Source: Arenicola marina
Lineage: Eukaryota; Annelida; Polychaeta; Arenicolidae
NCBI GenBank assembly: GCA_964019135.1
Contig: OZ025253.1
Span: 9,181,059-9,245,058 of the forward strand
Direction: 5' to 3'
DNA: 64,000 bases
Shown: piece after piece, positions 23,523 to 37,000 of the stretch
Layout of the letters: every line of letters starts with the position of its first letter
How positions within the stretch are numbered: the first letter of the stretch is position 1
Translations under genes and position numbers: made by a program
Notes under the pieces: model-generated
What the model saw: only the letters and a program-made list of their open reading frames with translations
Database searches by the model: none
What the model was told of the DNA's origin: nothing

Positions 23523-25628
23523 TGTTCAATGTCTATAAAAAACATTAGGGACAGCATTTGGCCATACGTCGATATAACCCCATTCCTCGTCAAGACTGTG
23601 GTTCTACTCGGAGCAGCCTCCTAACACCTAGTTAATCACATCTTTATCATTATTAAACGGCATATTTTTACAGCTAAGTGCAAAAGGGAGTCGCTGAATG
23701 TCGAAGCCGCGTTAAGGCAGTTAAGATTTATCTATTCATTAGAGAAAGGCGTCGCATATAATAACTATATTACCGAGCAGGACAAGAAAGTCCAAATGTT
23801 CTGGCAAAAGTGGCGGTGTTTAAAGGGCTTAATAGACAAAAAATAATTACATTTTTTTCCGAAATGCTTTGCTTCTTATTTCTCTTGTTGTACTGGTCAT
23901 TAGATTATTACACTTGTAACCCGCGGTGTTGTACTGTCTTATGTATTGTGTATTGTATCTTATGTGTATTGTATATACCTATTATGTATTGATTATATGT
24001 TTTATTTAACGTCGGTATATAAATATCAACAATAAACATTTGCATAAGCGCTATTAGCCGAGAATGATAAAATGACATGAGCTGATGAGATAAATGTACA
24101 TATGATAATGACAATATAACAAATATCATATAATCTACCATTATATACCATTATTATATAGTGTACATTCAATATCGCATAAGCAACATGGTGTACGAAT
24201 GTACAAGATGTATTTATCGTATGTTATTCCATATACAACGTATCACTCGTATGCGTACCCGTTAGCGTAAATATAGAACCTGATATCTTGCAGGTACAGA
24301 ACCAGGTTATTTCTGCCTCAGTTTCATTACGAGTCAGTAAACTTGCAGTATGTTAATACCGGTGTCCAATATGGCGTGATATGGCACAGTGCAGTACGTA
24401 AGGGTGAGCAATATTACACTACTTGGCGCTGTCCATTCTGGTTCCAAGAGTAATAGCCGCATATGGAAAAACGGGAGGATTTATCAGAGCTTTATAGCAA
24501 ATATGCATGATCCATCTTCATCGCAAATAAAAAAACACAGTTACTATTTACTAGTAGAAGTATTATTAACTTTATTATTAACGTAGAAAGATGTATCATT
24601 ATCAATATTCCGTGATTATAATGTTATTAGGATACAAATCTGATACATGTCTTATATTGTCATGGAACTCTAAATATAACACATACCATCTTTACATATC
24701 TATGAGAAAGAGTTATCATTATCAATAATCACCAGAGGTTTCATCACCAATATTCACTGATTGCAATGGTATGAAGATCTATAGTATAACTATTTATAGT
24801 CTTTGGTGTCATGTCACTCTAAATATACCACAAATATATAACATAACACATAAAGTGGCCTTAGGCCCATTGTGCACAATAGTAACACATTTAAATGGCA
24901 GTGCCGGTGTCCAGAATCTTCAATGCATTATCAACATAAGTTGATACTCTGTAGATAACATATGGCGTTGAAGAGTTCAAAATATGGTGGAATGGGTGTC
25001 TATTTACATTACGAGCGTGGACATTTACACCGTAGGCGTGCCGAATATCATAAACATTGCTTGCAAAGAATCAGCAAATGGTACTCGTCCCCCACATTTT
25101 GTTGTATGTAGTGCGGAGCTTCTCTATGGGTAACTTATGACTGAAACGTTTGGCCTGAGCAACGCAATGCTTACGAATAGTGCCATGCTGCAGGTTTATT
25201 CATATTGTAGCAGCTGTGTTGAAAAATATACATTTACAAGCATTCCAATGCATGTTACTCATGTATTCCAATGCATGAGTAACTCACGTATTTGAGAGAT
25301 ATTGCTTCTGTGGTTTACCGATAGAATCATTAACGACAGCAATATCACCTTCGTTCAAAAACATGCGTGACATTTTCGAACATTTTGTCGAACTCCTGGA
25401 TGTACATTAAGAACATAAGTGTGGTAATCATGCATCCCCGGCATGTCCCGAGATCGCATTCAAAATATTCCGATACGCTTGTGTCTTGAAACACGATTCA
25501 AGATTCGTTCCGCAAGCCGTTCATTAGTTTTACCATGTCTATCATATTTAGTAGCCTATAGAACGACTTGTATAGAGGCAAGGAATCGAATAACTTCAAG
25601 AAGTCAATAAAGGCACAGTAATAAAACA
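23522..25628 (+). repeat. Long direct duplication, copy 2 (5'-truncated LINE tail plus following DNA)
   Basis: Nearly identical to 6853-8982. It starts abruptly inside the LINE ORF2 coding region, as 5'-truncated LINE insertions do, runs past the LINE 3' end, and stops just after two AATAAA motifs. No poly-A tail or clear target-site duplication is visible at the ends. Confidence 0.92.
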
Positions 25629-26778
25629 ACCTCCCTTACTGTACATATACTACTCAGCATTGTCATATAAATTAAAAATATTATGCATGGATCCACTTTG
25701 ACGATAAGCACCTTGACAGATAGTTTGCTGTTACTTACGGCGAGTTTGTACAAGCTTTGTCAAAATCTTGCTTAAAGTGTTCGTGCCACGCCAAAACAAC
25801 CTTAGCTCATATTAATTGGCGGTGTTTCCACGCTTATATTATCGAGCTGTAACGCCCCAAATAGTAGAAGAGCATACTTTTTCCACTTGTTTTCGCACCT
25901 ACCAATTTAATTTCTGCGAGCGAGGAAAGTGACGTCAAAGGGGACTACAAATGCATGTGCTGTTAAACTGAAACTGATTGCACCTTCTATGTCGTTTAAT
26001 GTGATTTCCGTATTCAGACAACTGGGTTCATTTTCCCAGCATTCGATCAACACTCTACTGCGACTTGTGAAGTCTTGTTGAGAAACATAGCATTTTAAAC
26101 TACAATGCAAAACTGGATTGCGAGAACAATTATATCACAGCAGTAGCAGATTGCCAACATTGACATCTTGCCCTACTAAAAACACTATCAATGTTGCCGT
26201 TCTAACAATTGCTTGCCAAAAGTAACAGCATCGCATAAGGCAACCTAGGTCTCTAAACGCTCAGCCACATTTGTTTGATGTCATTCGTCTTTCGATAACG
26301 ATATTAGCAGTATCCCCTGTCCCCCGTCTCTATTGACAGAAACTGGCATGACATTTACACATAGTAAGAACACATTGGCCATAGAGATTCTGTTCTGTAC
26401 GTACATGAGGAGTAAATTTAGGATACGGCTAAAATAAAAGTAAGAACCCGCTCCTTCCTATACACCGCACAAAGCAGGTCGTGTTGCCACTATCTGAACC
26501 GCCAACGAGTTCCCCTAGTTCAGGAACTCCTTGTCAGCTAGTCTGTTAAGGCTGGTGTCGTTATTCGAAATAATTTATCCGTGGTTATCGGAATCAGATG
26601 ATTTCTCTAATTCTACATACCCTTGGCCGGTCGCATTCTCCGGATTCAGAGGTACCTGTTCCGGATAGAGCGTCACAATATTGTCCCTTTTTTTCGTTAA
26701 GCCTCGTTTCCGCGAAATGTCGTCCGTGAGCGCTGGTCGCGTTGTTTGGGATCCCGGATTCAAAGTCACGTGTTCTGG
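25629..26778. other. Intergenic / probable 3' flank of the mucin-EGF-TIG gene
   Basis: No coding likeness. The minus-strand gene ends at 26779, so its 3' untranslated region should run into this stretch. TTTAAT on the plus strand (ATTAAA on the minus strand) occurs at about 25911 and 25998 as possible polyadenylation signals, which is weak evidence. Confidence 0.4.
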
Positions 26779-28059
26779 TTAGAGCGTTAAAACTTTCTTC
26801 CTTCCGTTGCCTAAGTCTAGATTCCTCGCAATTTGGTGCTTTAGAGTTGATCGCGGAATTTGGGGTACCTGTTTTTCCGCATCATACGATATTTGTCCTT
26901 CTACAGATGCAGTCTCATTTTCTAGATTTGCAAACATATTGCCAGGGAAATGTGTCAGAATGTTACCTCTCATTGAAAAGTTGTTGGTTGCCATCGATCT
27001 CTGATGCACTGATGTTTGTTGGTCTTGAGGGCGCGATGATCGCAAACCGGAAATGTGACTTCGGTAGTCTGCATACTCAGATGAAACACTTCCGGCACCA
27101 TCACCACCGACTATCGACAATGGAAAAAAACGTGGGGTCACCTTGAGAAGGTCGGCGGAATCCGTCAGTCGTTCAGCGTCCCGAGAGCCGAACATGTCCT
27201 CAGGCACATGTAACCAGGAGAAGTGTTTTGAATTAGAAAGGAGGCTGTCAGGTCGATAGCGATGCACTCCAGGGGTCCAGCGCAGCTTGGAGTCCACCGC
27301 ATCTCTCTCTTTCGTTCCGTGAGCATTTTCATAATGGCGGCTTGTCGGCGTAATCATTCGCCTGCTTCCATGGTCGATATCATGCCACTGCGGCCGGTGG
27401 TCGACGATAGCGTCACCGACCTCGCGTCCATTATCGTGACGTGATATAGGACGGCGTGACCCTTGACCTCTGTGTGACTCCTGCTCGCGACGTGTATATG
27501 TGGGCCGGGGCAGCGCAAAGGGTGTTGCGGTCGTTAGTTTCGTATCATTGGCATATAATGGACGGCCCGTAGACATGTCAGGAGATGACCTTCTTTTATG
27601 ACCAGGTCCATATTTCACCTCTAAATAGTCGGCGATCGAAGCAATATTCCCCGCGAATACAGGCGAAAGACTGGGCGGTAAGAACATGCTCGACCCCGAC
27701 CTGTTCTCGATATCCGGGTTTCTGCCGCCAGGGGGAGGCACTGCGTCTACACTTAGCGGCAGATCCGGTAAATAGACCCTTCGCCGGAGATGCTCTGGAT
27801 CCCGCGTGGAACTCCCCATGATATCCATCCAATGTCCCTGCGGCTCTTGCCCTGGAAGCGGCGGCAGAATAATCATGTCGTCCATACCACGCTTTGGCCG
27901 CCTTCGCCGCCTTCGCCGCCTTCGCCGTAGAATGCAGGCGACAATGATGAAGATAGCAGCTGCGACACCGACTGTGGCGCCAGTTATCACTGAAATGATG
28001 TCCACACTTTCGAAGACAGCATGTCCCAAAGTAAAGTTTGTGTTTTTCCCTGCAGATAG
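26779..28059 (-). CDS. Mucin gene last exon: end of TIG 3, transmembrane helix, cytoplasmic tail
   Basis: Acceptor TTCTTTTGCAG|CT, phase 0. It begins [18 protein letters not shown] (last TIG strands), then a helix [19 protein letters not shown] followed by ACIL, then ten Arg and PKRG as stop-transfer, so the C-terminus is cytosolic. The tail (about 380 aa) is rich in Arg, Ser, Pro and His. It has proline-rich patches ([19 protein letters not shown]), a Tyr-x-Asn motif (HYENAHG, possible Grb2 SH2 site), YADY and DYLEVKY, and ends KKVLTL, compatible with a class II PDZ ligand. No known enzymatic domain is present. The Arg run is encoded by a 9-bp repeat (27895-27925) and could vary in length. 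Confidence 0.85.
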   Translation of the reverse strand, partial: LSAGKNTNFTLGHAVFESVDIISVITGATVGVAAAIFIIVACILRRRRRRRRRRPKRGMDDMIILPPLPGQEPQGHWMDIMGSSTRDPEHLRRRVYLPDLPLSVDAVPPPGGRNPDIENRSGSSMFLPPSLSPVFAGNIASIADYLEVKYGPGHKRRSSPDMSTGRPLYANDTKLTTATPFALPRPTYTRREQESHRGQGSRRPISRHDNGREVGDAIVDHRPQWHDIDHGSRRMITPTSRHYENAHGTKERDAVDSKLRWTPGVHRYRPDSLLSNSKHFSWLHVPEDMFGSRDAERLTDSADLLKVTPRFFPLSIVGGDGAGSVSSEYADYRSHISGLRSSRPQDQQTSVHQRSMATNNFSMRGNILTHFPGNMFANLENETASVEGQISYDAEKQVPQIPRSTLKHQIARNLDLGNGRKKVLTL

Positions 28060-31000
28060 CTGCAAAAGAACAGGCATGGTCCTGTAAGCATATTGTGGAG
28101 ACAAATCAACTCCACAGAAAAAAACCACCAGCAACCGGTAGCTCAAATTACAAGACAAATGGATAAACAGATACAACAACATAGATTTGATATATATATA
28201 TATTTTACAAACGTAATTTATTTTCTGAGGCTTCCATGGTTTACACATATAAATGGTTATCACATTTACCTTGATATATATGACCGTATCGTTTTTAAAC
28301 AGCGGCTTTTGCACTTACGATGACTACATGTTTAAGTCCGGTGTTTCCCATTCTTCTCCCTGGCGCTGTTGTAGGTGGGCGACATGGTAGCTTTGAGGGT
28401 GTTATGTCGTCATTAATCACGGAACACTCGCCAAGTCCAATATGCACTTGGTAATTCTTGGGCTGGATGGTTTTCATGTGTGTTCCCTGTAGGTTATATT
28501 CAGAACGAAATAGGTAGAGAAATGGAAAACGTGTGTATAATCCTTCTGGGCAAAAGCAATGTGTGCGGATATGGTAGTGAGTAGTCAAGCCTATGTATGG
28601 ATGCGACGTCAGTCACACGTAATTGGGTATATTCTGTTATGAATAGTACCGCGATAAAATCAACATTTAGCCCATTTTCGATATGCGTCATGGGAATTTT
28701 GCTGCTCTAGACGCATTGGCCAGCTATTCATTTTTGCCACATAGTCTGCGCAACCGATGAATGTAACGAAATAAACCATTTTCGCATAGACCACTTTTTT
28801 ATTATTTGTGCTGCATACGCCGCCAATATTAACTACAAGTATTGCAGGCACATATGTACAATATATATGAGCAATAAACTGTTTGACTGTTCATTCTAAT
28901 CGCGGTTTAAGGAAAATGAAATAACATACCTGACACCAATTTTTTTTTCACACTTGTGGTACCTACCACATCAGGACTGAATAAAGCAATTGCATCTCTC
29001 AAGTTAACTCCAATGCTCCACTACTCTCTCATGTAATCCCCAATAGATGTATATCAGGTCATCTCCAATAGATGTATATCAGGTCATCTCCAATAGCTGT
29101 ATATCAGGTCATCTCCAATAGATGTATCTCTCAAGTAATCTCCAATAGATGCATCTCTCAAGTAAACTCTAATAGATGCATCTTTCAAGTAATACGCAAT
29201 GTATGTATCTCTCCAGTAATCTACAATGGACAACTCTCTTCGGTAATCTCCAATAAATGTATCTCTCAAGTAATCTACAGTTGATGTACCTCTCAAGTAA
29301 TCTGCAATTTATGTATCTCACAATTAATTGCCAACGAAGGTTTCTTGGAACCTGAACATGATCTATGTAAATTATTGAATATCATTCATACTTATAATCA
29401 CTCATACTTAGAACATGAGACTCATAGTTATTGCATGCCACTCACATTTAGCCCACGCCCGACACGCAATCATTCGCACTTCGTGTTCGTTCGTCATATT
29501 TGGTATATACCATGTGTATTTAACGCATACAACACTTACTTAGCATGTCCCTCATACTTAGTGTATGCAACTTTCATGTAGTGCGAGTCACTTATACTTA
29601 GTGCATGCAACTTTCATGTAGTGCGAGTCAATCATACTTAATGTATGCAACTTATCCGTTTGCATGGCACTCATACTTACACCATATCATCTATATTTAA
29701 AATATGTCAGTTATTCTTGGTGCATGTTATCTATATATAATGTATGTCGCTCATGATTTATTTCATATCACTCCTACTTCGTGCATACAATTTATGTTTA
29801 ATGCAGGTCGCTCACCGTTATTTCCATTATTTTGTCGGTGTCCACGATGAAGTCCTGTTCGAACATGTCCGGTTTCGGGGTCCCCGTGACGGTCACTTGG
29901 GCCAGCGCGCTGATGGCCTCGCCAGTCACATTTAGCAGTTCGCTGTACTTCATGTAGCGATCTAGGATGAAGCCAGCGTAGAAGGCGACTGTGATGTTTT
30001 CAGAGTTGTAATTGATGGCCCCGTCAACGGCCTCTGTCTGACGACGCTCTCTGTGCCATCGTCCTTGGACGCTGTCGAATAGCTCCGCATCACCGGAGTA
30101 CACCCTATGATCGCCCGGCGTTCTGATGTGGAAGATGGCGGCGAGATTTGAAACGAGAACCCACATCGTGTGACTTTGGGCGTGACCTCCAAAGGGCGTT
30201 TCGGCAGCACGCCGTCTCCGCTGGGTAGAGTTTGGCGCCGGCGCTATCGCGTCTAAGACGTCTTGTGGGATCTCCAAAGGTGGCGTGAAGCACGTCATCA
30301 CTGTGTCGTTGTCCGGGCGAGCGCAAGGCTGGCGGTGGATAGAACACACTGATATATATGATGGAGACACTAGTGGACTAGCAAATTTCAGCTGCTACAG
30401 TATGCCAATTTGTCTTGGTAAAGTTGGACACATAGCACAACATGTCACGGTGAGGGGACAAATGCATGATTTTTTTCTTTTATGTCGTTATAGACGGATA
30501 CTAAATCAGTCTGAATGTTACGGTCCGCCCAAAGAAGACGTAATAGAGACTGACAAGAGGATTATTAACAGTTGCACTGCTGGCGACAATGTCACTGGCA
30601 CGCTTACCTCTTTGAAATAGCTGTTGTTGGTGCCGGGTGGTGAGTGTTTCCGGGTAACTTCCACGCGAATGACCATCCAAGCCCTGAACACAGACGTCAG
30701 ACCTTCCCCCTCCACCGTCACGATTGTGCCACCTCTGCGTCATGGTAAATAATGACATGAAATATTGGTGTCTTAGGCCGCGTGTGTGCACATCCAGGCT
30801 TAATTGGGCCAAGGAACCTCCCGGGACAATGCAGTGAATCCACGATCTTTTGATACTTCGACCATTCCCCTTTCCGATAAGGTTATCTTGTCAATGTATA
30901 CAGCCGGGCAATCAGCGGGCTCAACTCAACCTACGTTGTGCGTCTGCTTCATTAAGAGACCACAACTACACGCTACGTGTCTCATAAGTTATAACCGCAA

Positions 31001-34000
31001 GGAGCCATACGCTGACTCACTCAAAGACACAGAACACAACAAAATAACATGAGAAACCCATAATGACTAAATTGACCTTATAATGAACCAATGTGCCAAC
31101 TATTGTTTTAGCAAGGATGATATTATAATGATACCTTAATTATATTTAGCAAGTGATATCACGCAAGATCCTTTTTTGTTTATTTGAACACCTTTTTACA
31201 TGAATACCTACTCCTTGATAGTTGTTCTGGGGCTGAAGGACGTCAAGATAGGGTTCCCTCTGTAAGTGAAGTTTTCTAGCGCCATGACTGGCATGTGCTC
31301 GCCGAATGTGACCATAATTGGAAGCGGCACCCCGACATCCGTTGTCTCGTTACCCGGGGGGATTTCGACCTCGAAGGAAGTGTTCGTTCTGCAACGGGCG
31401 TGATGAGATTCATAAGATGGCACGAAGAGCGGGAACCTTCTTTCGTCAAAATAACTATTCACTTAATTCTACGAATATCATGGGTTAGATGAGGGGGTCG
31501 GCGATCATACCATATAGTATCGAACGTCGCGTTTCAAACTTTCACGCACATGCTGACCATTTAAGTCTTTAAAAATTGAAATCATAGTGTATAGCTTCAA
31601 CATTATTTGCAGCGTGAATAGACAATCCCGTACGGCAATCAAAGTAACACCGTCAAAATTACCACGCTGACCCTCCTTTTGCGACGACAATCTAAGTCAA
31701 ACTATCAAAATGAATACGCAAGCTCTGTTTGTAGGACGTCAATCAACTTGAAGCCATCATAATGAAAACGCATGGCCCTTGGCTGTAACATATTTTCTCT
31801 TACATGTCGTAAATATCGTCTCGTGTAATCTCGTAGGGACCCACTTGCACCAGGGTCGGCGGCCCGGGCAACAGTAGATCGGACCCTCGGACTGTGATGA
31901 CGGTGCCTCCGGACACCGGGCAGAAGGTGGGTACGACACTATGGATAGTCGGCGTGACATCTGTGGCGATAAGAATTTTCCATAAGGTATTAATCAAAAA
32001 CGTGAAGCTATAAACTGAACTAAATGTCGTACCTGAAGTTTACGAACAAAGTCTTAAACGCCAATGCCAGGCATAAAATGCTTCAAATATATCTATCGGG
32101 CGAGAAGTGCCATTGCAGACTGTGCTAAATACTGGAGAGGTCAGGTTTGAGATTTTCCCATGGATGGATTCGGATTGATGGGAGTGTGCGACCTATAATG
32201 GGGTTAAGAACGTTTCGTGCGAGATAAAATGGTCTTCCACGAAGAATTCTGGGGGACCAGATTGCACGTCAAACCAGGCACGAGAGAATATGGATGCGCC
32301 GACCGGGACAAGCTGTGTCGGTCTAAAACGTCGTCAAATAATTCAAAATACTTAAATCACAACAAAATTAGCTGTAAATCCATTTTCAATGGTTGACGAA
32401 CGGATGCTACCAGCAAAACCCCTCTAATATAAATATATGTTTATACTATTGTATGTCAAACATATTTACACGAATGTAAATTTCTATCCACAATGATGAA
32501 GAAACAAGTGCTAATACGCTGTGATAATAAAGACCTTTAGCCGATAATACTGTGTATATACACGATTGTCGGTTGATTGGACACATTATTAGCACCAACC
32601 GGCACAAACTTACCATTCTCGCACAGTTGTCCTTCGTAGAAATCAAGGCAAATACAGTTGAATCCGCCGTTTTCTCTCTGACACGTTCCTCCGTTTTTAC
32701 AGGGGTTGGAAAGGCATGGATCCATCTCAACTGTTGTGACCGGGGATACACATGACACTCATTAACAACAAGTTACGGTCAGAACTGAAGTGAATTAGCA
32801 AGGCAATAAGTATCGGAAAAACGCTGTTAAAGACATACCCTTAATTTGAGGAGTCCTTTGAGGAGTATGAAACCGTAATGTTGTGGAGTAATGTTTTCTC
32901 TTGCAAAGACAAGCATTGCTATGTGCATCTAAGCTAGCGAGAGAACGGTATACAATTGGTGTTTGTGGATCTCCCCTTTGCAGCATTGTTGGTCAATACT
33001 TGTTCTAATGTTTATTATTGGACTTTAAAAAGTGAAACCTTTATGCGATATGCCTGCCCCGGGCAAGATTGGTATGAAAATATAGGTGGGTGATATTGTT
33101 TGATATATATAAATATATATATAGTATTCCATGCTGGGATTAGAAAGATAAAGATTTGTCTTACCGTTTTCACACATCGACCCGTACGTCTCAGTGGTAC
33201 ATATGCACCGGAAGTCTCCGTCGTCGAGTCGCTCACACGTGCCGTTATTGAGACACGGGTCGAGCAGACAAGGGTGGTTATCTGGAAACAGAGGAAGAAC
33301 TAATATTATCTTATCCTTATTGATTCATTTGATAAATTAACCGCAATATATTAGATTTTAAAGATACTTTGTCTAATGTCTACCATAGATCATGTCTGCA
33401 TACTTTTAATATGCATAATTTCATCGTGGCAATCTAATTCAACACACATTTTTTTTCTTCTACACAAAGTTACTATTATGACAAAGGGGCGCTACATCAT
33501 GAAGGAACATATTCGTAATATGTATGAATAAGCACATAATAATTACATAATAATTACATAAGTAACTGCACTAGCAGCAAGGATTTGTTCTATGCAAGTG
33601 GCTATAATGGTTGACTAAATTGCACATGTCACATTCTGCTTAAAGAAAAAAAAACCTTACTAATCAACCAGCATACATACACTTCCAAACCATGCAAAAT
33701 GTACCGTTGTACTCTCCCCGGCTAAGGTACGGGCATTTCGATAAAAGGTATATATCCACGCCACTCACATGCTACAATTTTAAATAACCTACAATTGTAT
33801 ATGCGTACCCTCACCGCCAACCTCGCCCCCCCCCCACTAAAAAAACACACGGTTTTTCATTGGATCAAGTTTGGTCGCCTTAACGGTTAACTAGTTTTAA
33901 CGAGCTTAGCTGCATTGGTGGCTGTGTATACTCAGGTTTTGAATAGGGCGCAATCCGAATCTTCTGTCTTCTGTCGAATCCGAAAATGTAATCTTCTAAA

Positions 34001-37000
34001 TGCCCAAGGGTGTTGGGGGGACCCTGGATTTGTCGTTTATCTATCAGGAACATGATATGACTCACTGAAGGCAGGTTACTCACCGCTAGAGCAAGTGGGT
34101 CCCTTCCATTGCTTGGTGCAGGTGCACTGGTAGCTGGAACCTGCTCTCTCACAAGTCCCCCCGTTCCGGCAAGGCGCATAGTGACAAGGGTGAATCGCTG
34201 GAAGGACACACAAAGCACACTGCAAGCAAAATCAAATAACGCTTTTGTTCGCAGAACGTGGATATTCATCCCTTAAATTACGTCGCTGTTAGAAGCATTG
34301 TTGTATATGGCATGTCAGATATCACTAAATTGATTGTTGCAATAAACGCATTGCGCGAGTAATGCGTGAGCTATGCGAAAACTATGGGTTCGCGTTAAAA
34401 GAACGACCTTTTACAGCCAATTAACTCCGATCGCCAGCAGCATTACGGGCATATGAAGCTTCTCACGTCAATTGCCAACTTCCATGTTTTCCACGTCAGC
34501 CACGACGTCATGGCAGGGTTACTTGATTTGATATGGTGACCTTATTTAAACGGTTAATGACATTTCAAAACACTAAATAATTTAGCACATACGAAAACAC
34601 AATTCACCAACTTACAGTTCTCACAAAATCGTCCTTCGTATAATTCAGGGCAGGAACAGTTAAATCCGCCTTCAGTGTTGTTACATGTGCCTCCATTTTG
34701 GCACGGATTGCTATTGCATGCACCTGCGGAAACAAAGCGGTATTGATATGATCATTCACGCTTAGGATGCATGCGGACACCCAGACAATGGGGACCAATA
34801 TTGCTGCTAGTAACAATTTCATTACAATAGGGCAATGTGGCCACGCCTCCATATGTGGTACTTATAAGTATTTATTAAAAAAAAAACCCAGCTACATCAA
34901 TGTATATGAAATGATATTTGACATGCAGTAGAGATCTATTTCGCATATTATGTGAAGCGCAATCCATTAACCAATTAATGCATTGCCGCGTCGGACCCAT
35001 ATAAGCTGGATAGGTCCCGAGAGATGGCCTAGCTTTCGGTTTTCATGTTAAATGGTATAAATTGCGGCCCTAAAAGGGAGGACCGGGGCTGGGTCGCCCC
35101 GTCCCGCCCCCTCCTCCCCGCCAACTGGATCCGCCCCTGCCCTGCGGTATATGTACCTTATCCTTTAATGGACAGAACATCGATATTAATGGATCATCAA
35201 TGGGTTAATTCTGGCATCGGCGAAGTCGTTTTGGTAACAATGACCCGTATGACAATAACCCGCATGGAAATGACCATTATGGATTCGGAAGTGAGAGCTA
35301 CGACGATGTCAATGGGTAATGGGTGCTACATGGCGCACATACACATTTACATCTGCTATATTGCTCACCGCGATGACAATCTTCATCAAGCAGCGACACG
35401 AACGTCAACGACGTCGCTTTCATATACTTCTTCGTGCGCGTAAAATAGTTAACCTACGGGAGGAATTGCGACGGAAGGACATTTTTCGTGCGTGACGTTA
35501 CGCCCCAAACAACATGCCTACTGCCTAATTGGTGTCACGCACATCTGCAAAGCGCCTAGTAGAAAATGAGACAAACGTTTACCCGGCCGAAACTATTAAA
35601 TCAGCAGTCGTATTTTGTAATCCTGCGATTTGGCTCTCAGTTTCTTAGAATAACATATACCATGAGGCGCACACACAGCCCCAATATCAGGGCAGGGGAG
35701 CGGTTTATTAGACTAGACACGGTTTAATAGATTAAAAAGGTTTATTAGATTAAAAAGGGTTTATTAGATTAAAAAGGTTTATTAGATTAAAAACGGTTTA
35801 TTAGATTAAAAGTTATCCATTAACGAATTTATGCCTGGCGTCGTATATTTTTATGGTTCAAACGAAGGGTTTGGAGTAACATTAATAACATGACTGACAC
35901 ATAATGACATGACTGATAAATTAGTTGGTCGGAAAGCCGTGTTATTTATGATCACATTAACATAATCCATTTATGGCAAAGAGCAGGCGCTGCCATTCTA
36001 GGCTCTGGGCGCATGTCTAGGCGCCTGTCTAATTTAGCGTACAGCGGACCGGACTGGGCGATTGGTCTGTGTTCCATACCCCATGGCCGGGGCACGTGAC
36101 CGATGTCTGCCCAGCTGACCACTATAGGACCTTGATTTGGAACATCTATGAACGTGGGGCCATCCGCCACCAATCATTTACATAGACCGAAAAGCGGCTT
36201 TGCAAACTGATTGACCGTCGAGGCTTAAGAAGAGAAAGCGCTTTCGTGGCCCGCGCTGTGCGAGGTACTTTTTCATCTCTGCTACCGGCCACACACCGTT
36301 CTTCAGCTCACATGCTCTTAAGGTCACCTCTTTCCCGGTCGAATGTTTAAAACATGTAAAACTTATGTACATACAAGAAGAGGAGTGATCGAAGTAAATA
36401 TTGCCCAGGCGGAGCACGTTCTGAGATCGGATACGAGAGATCGTGATCTCCCCAACTCTCAAAAACTCGAAGAAAGCAAGGATAAACCTGACGCTGTACA
36501 ATCGGTGATTCAGGTAGGACGATTCGGTGGGATCCAAAGAGTCCGCTAGCAATTACAACAGTTTGACGGCGATCGGCGTCGTTGCGTCTCACGTCTTTGT
36601 TGATCCTTAAGATCTTCACTCCTTGCATGGCCTTTTGCACCAGACATGACTGGGCAGGGTCCTGGACGCCGTGTTGTCTGTGTAAGTAAGGGAGGGCTGA
36701 TCAATATATTGGTCTGAATCGATCGCGCCGCATATCCGTGCTGGTGAAGGAATGACACGAACAGGGCAGCCGAAGCTGGGAGGCTGGGATTGGCAAGTGG
36801 AAGCTCGTATCTCGTGAACATTTACCTTACGACCACTGTGGATGAGGAAAGTGTGGTCTATGACGATGTGAAAGGCTAATGGGTAATACATACACCACAC
36901 AAACGTGTGCATCTGCTTCTGTCCTCACGGGGACACTCATGCTCATAATCCAGCAACATCGTCGTCAACGACGTTGTATTTATATACTTTTCCTTGAACT

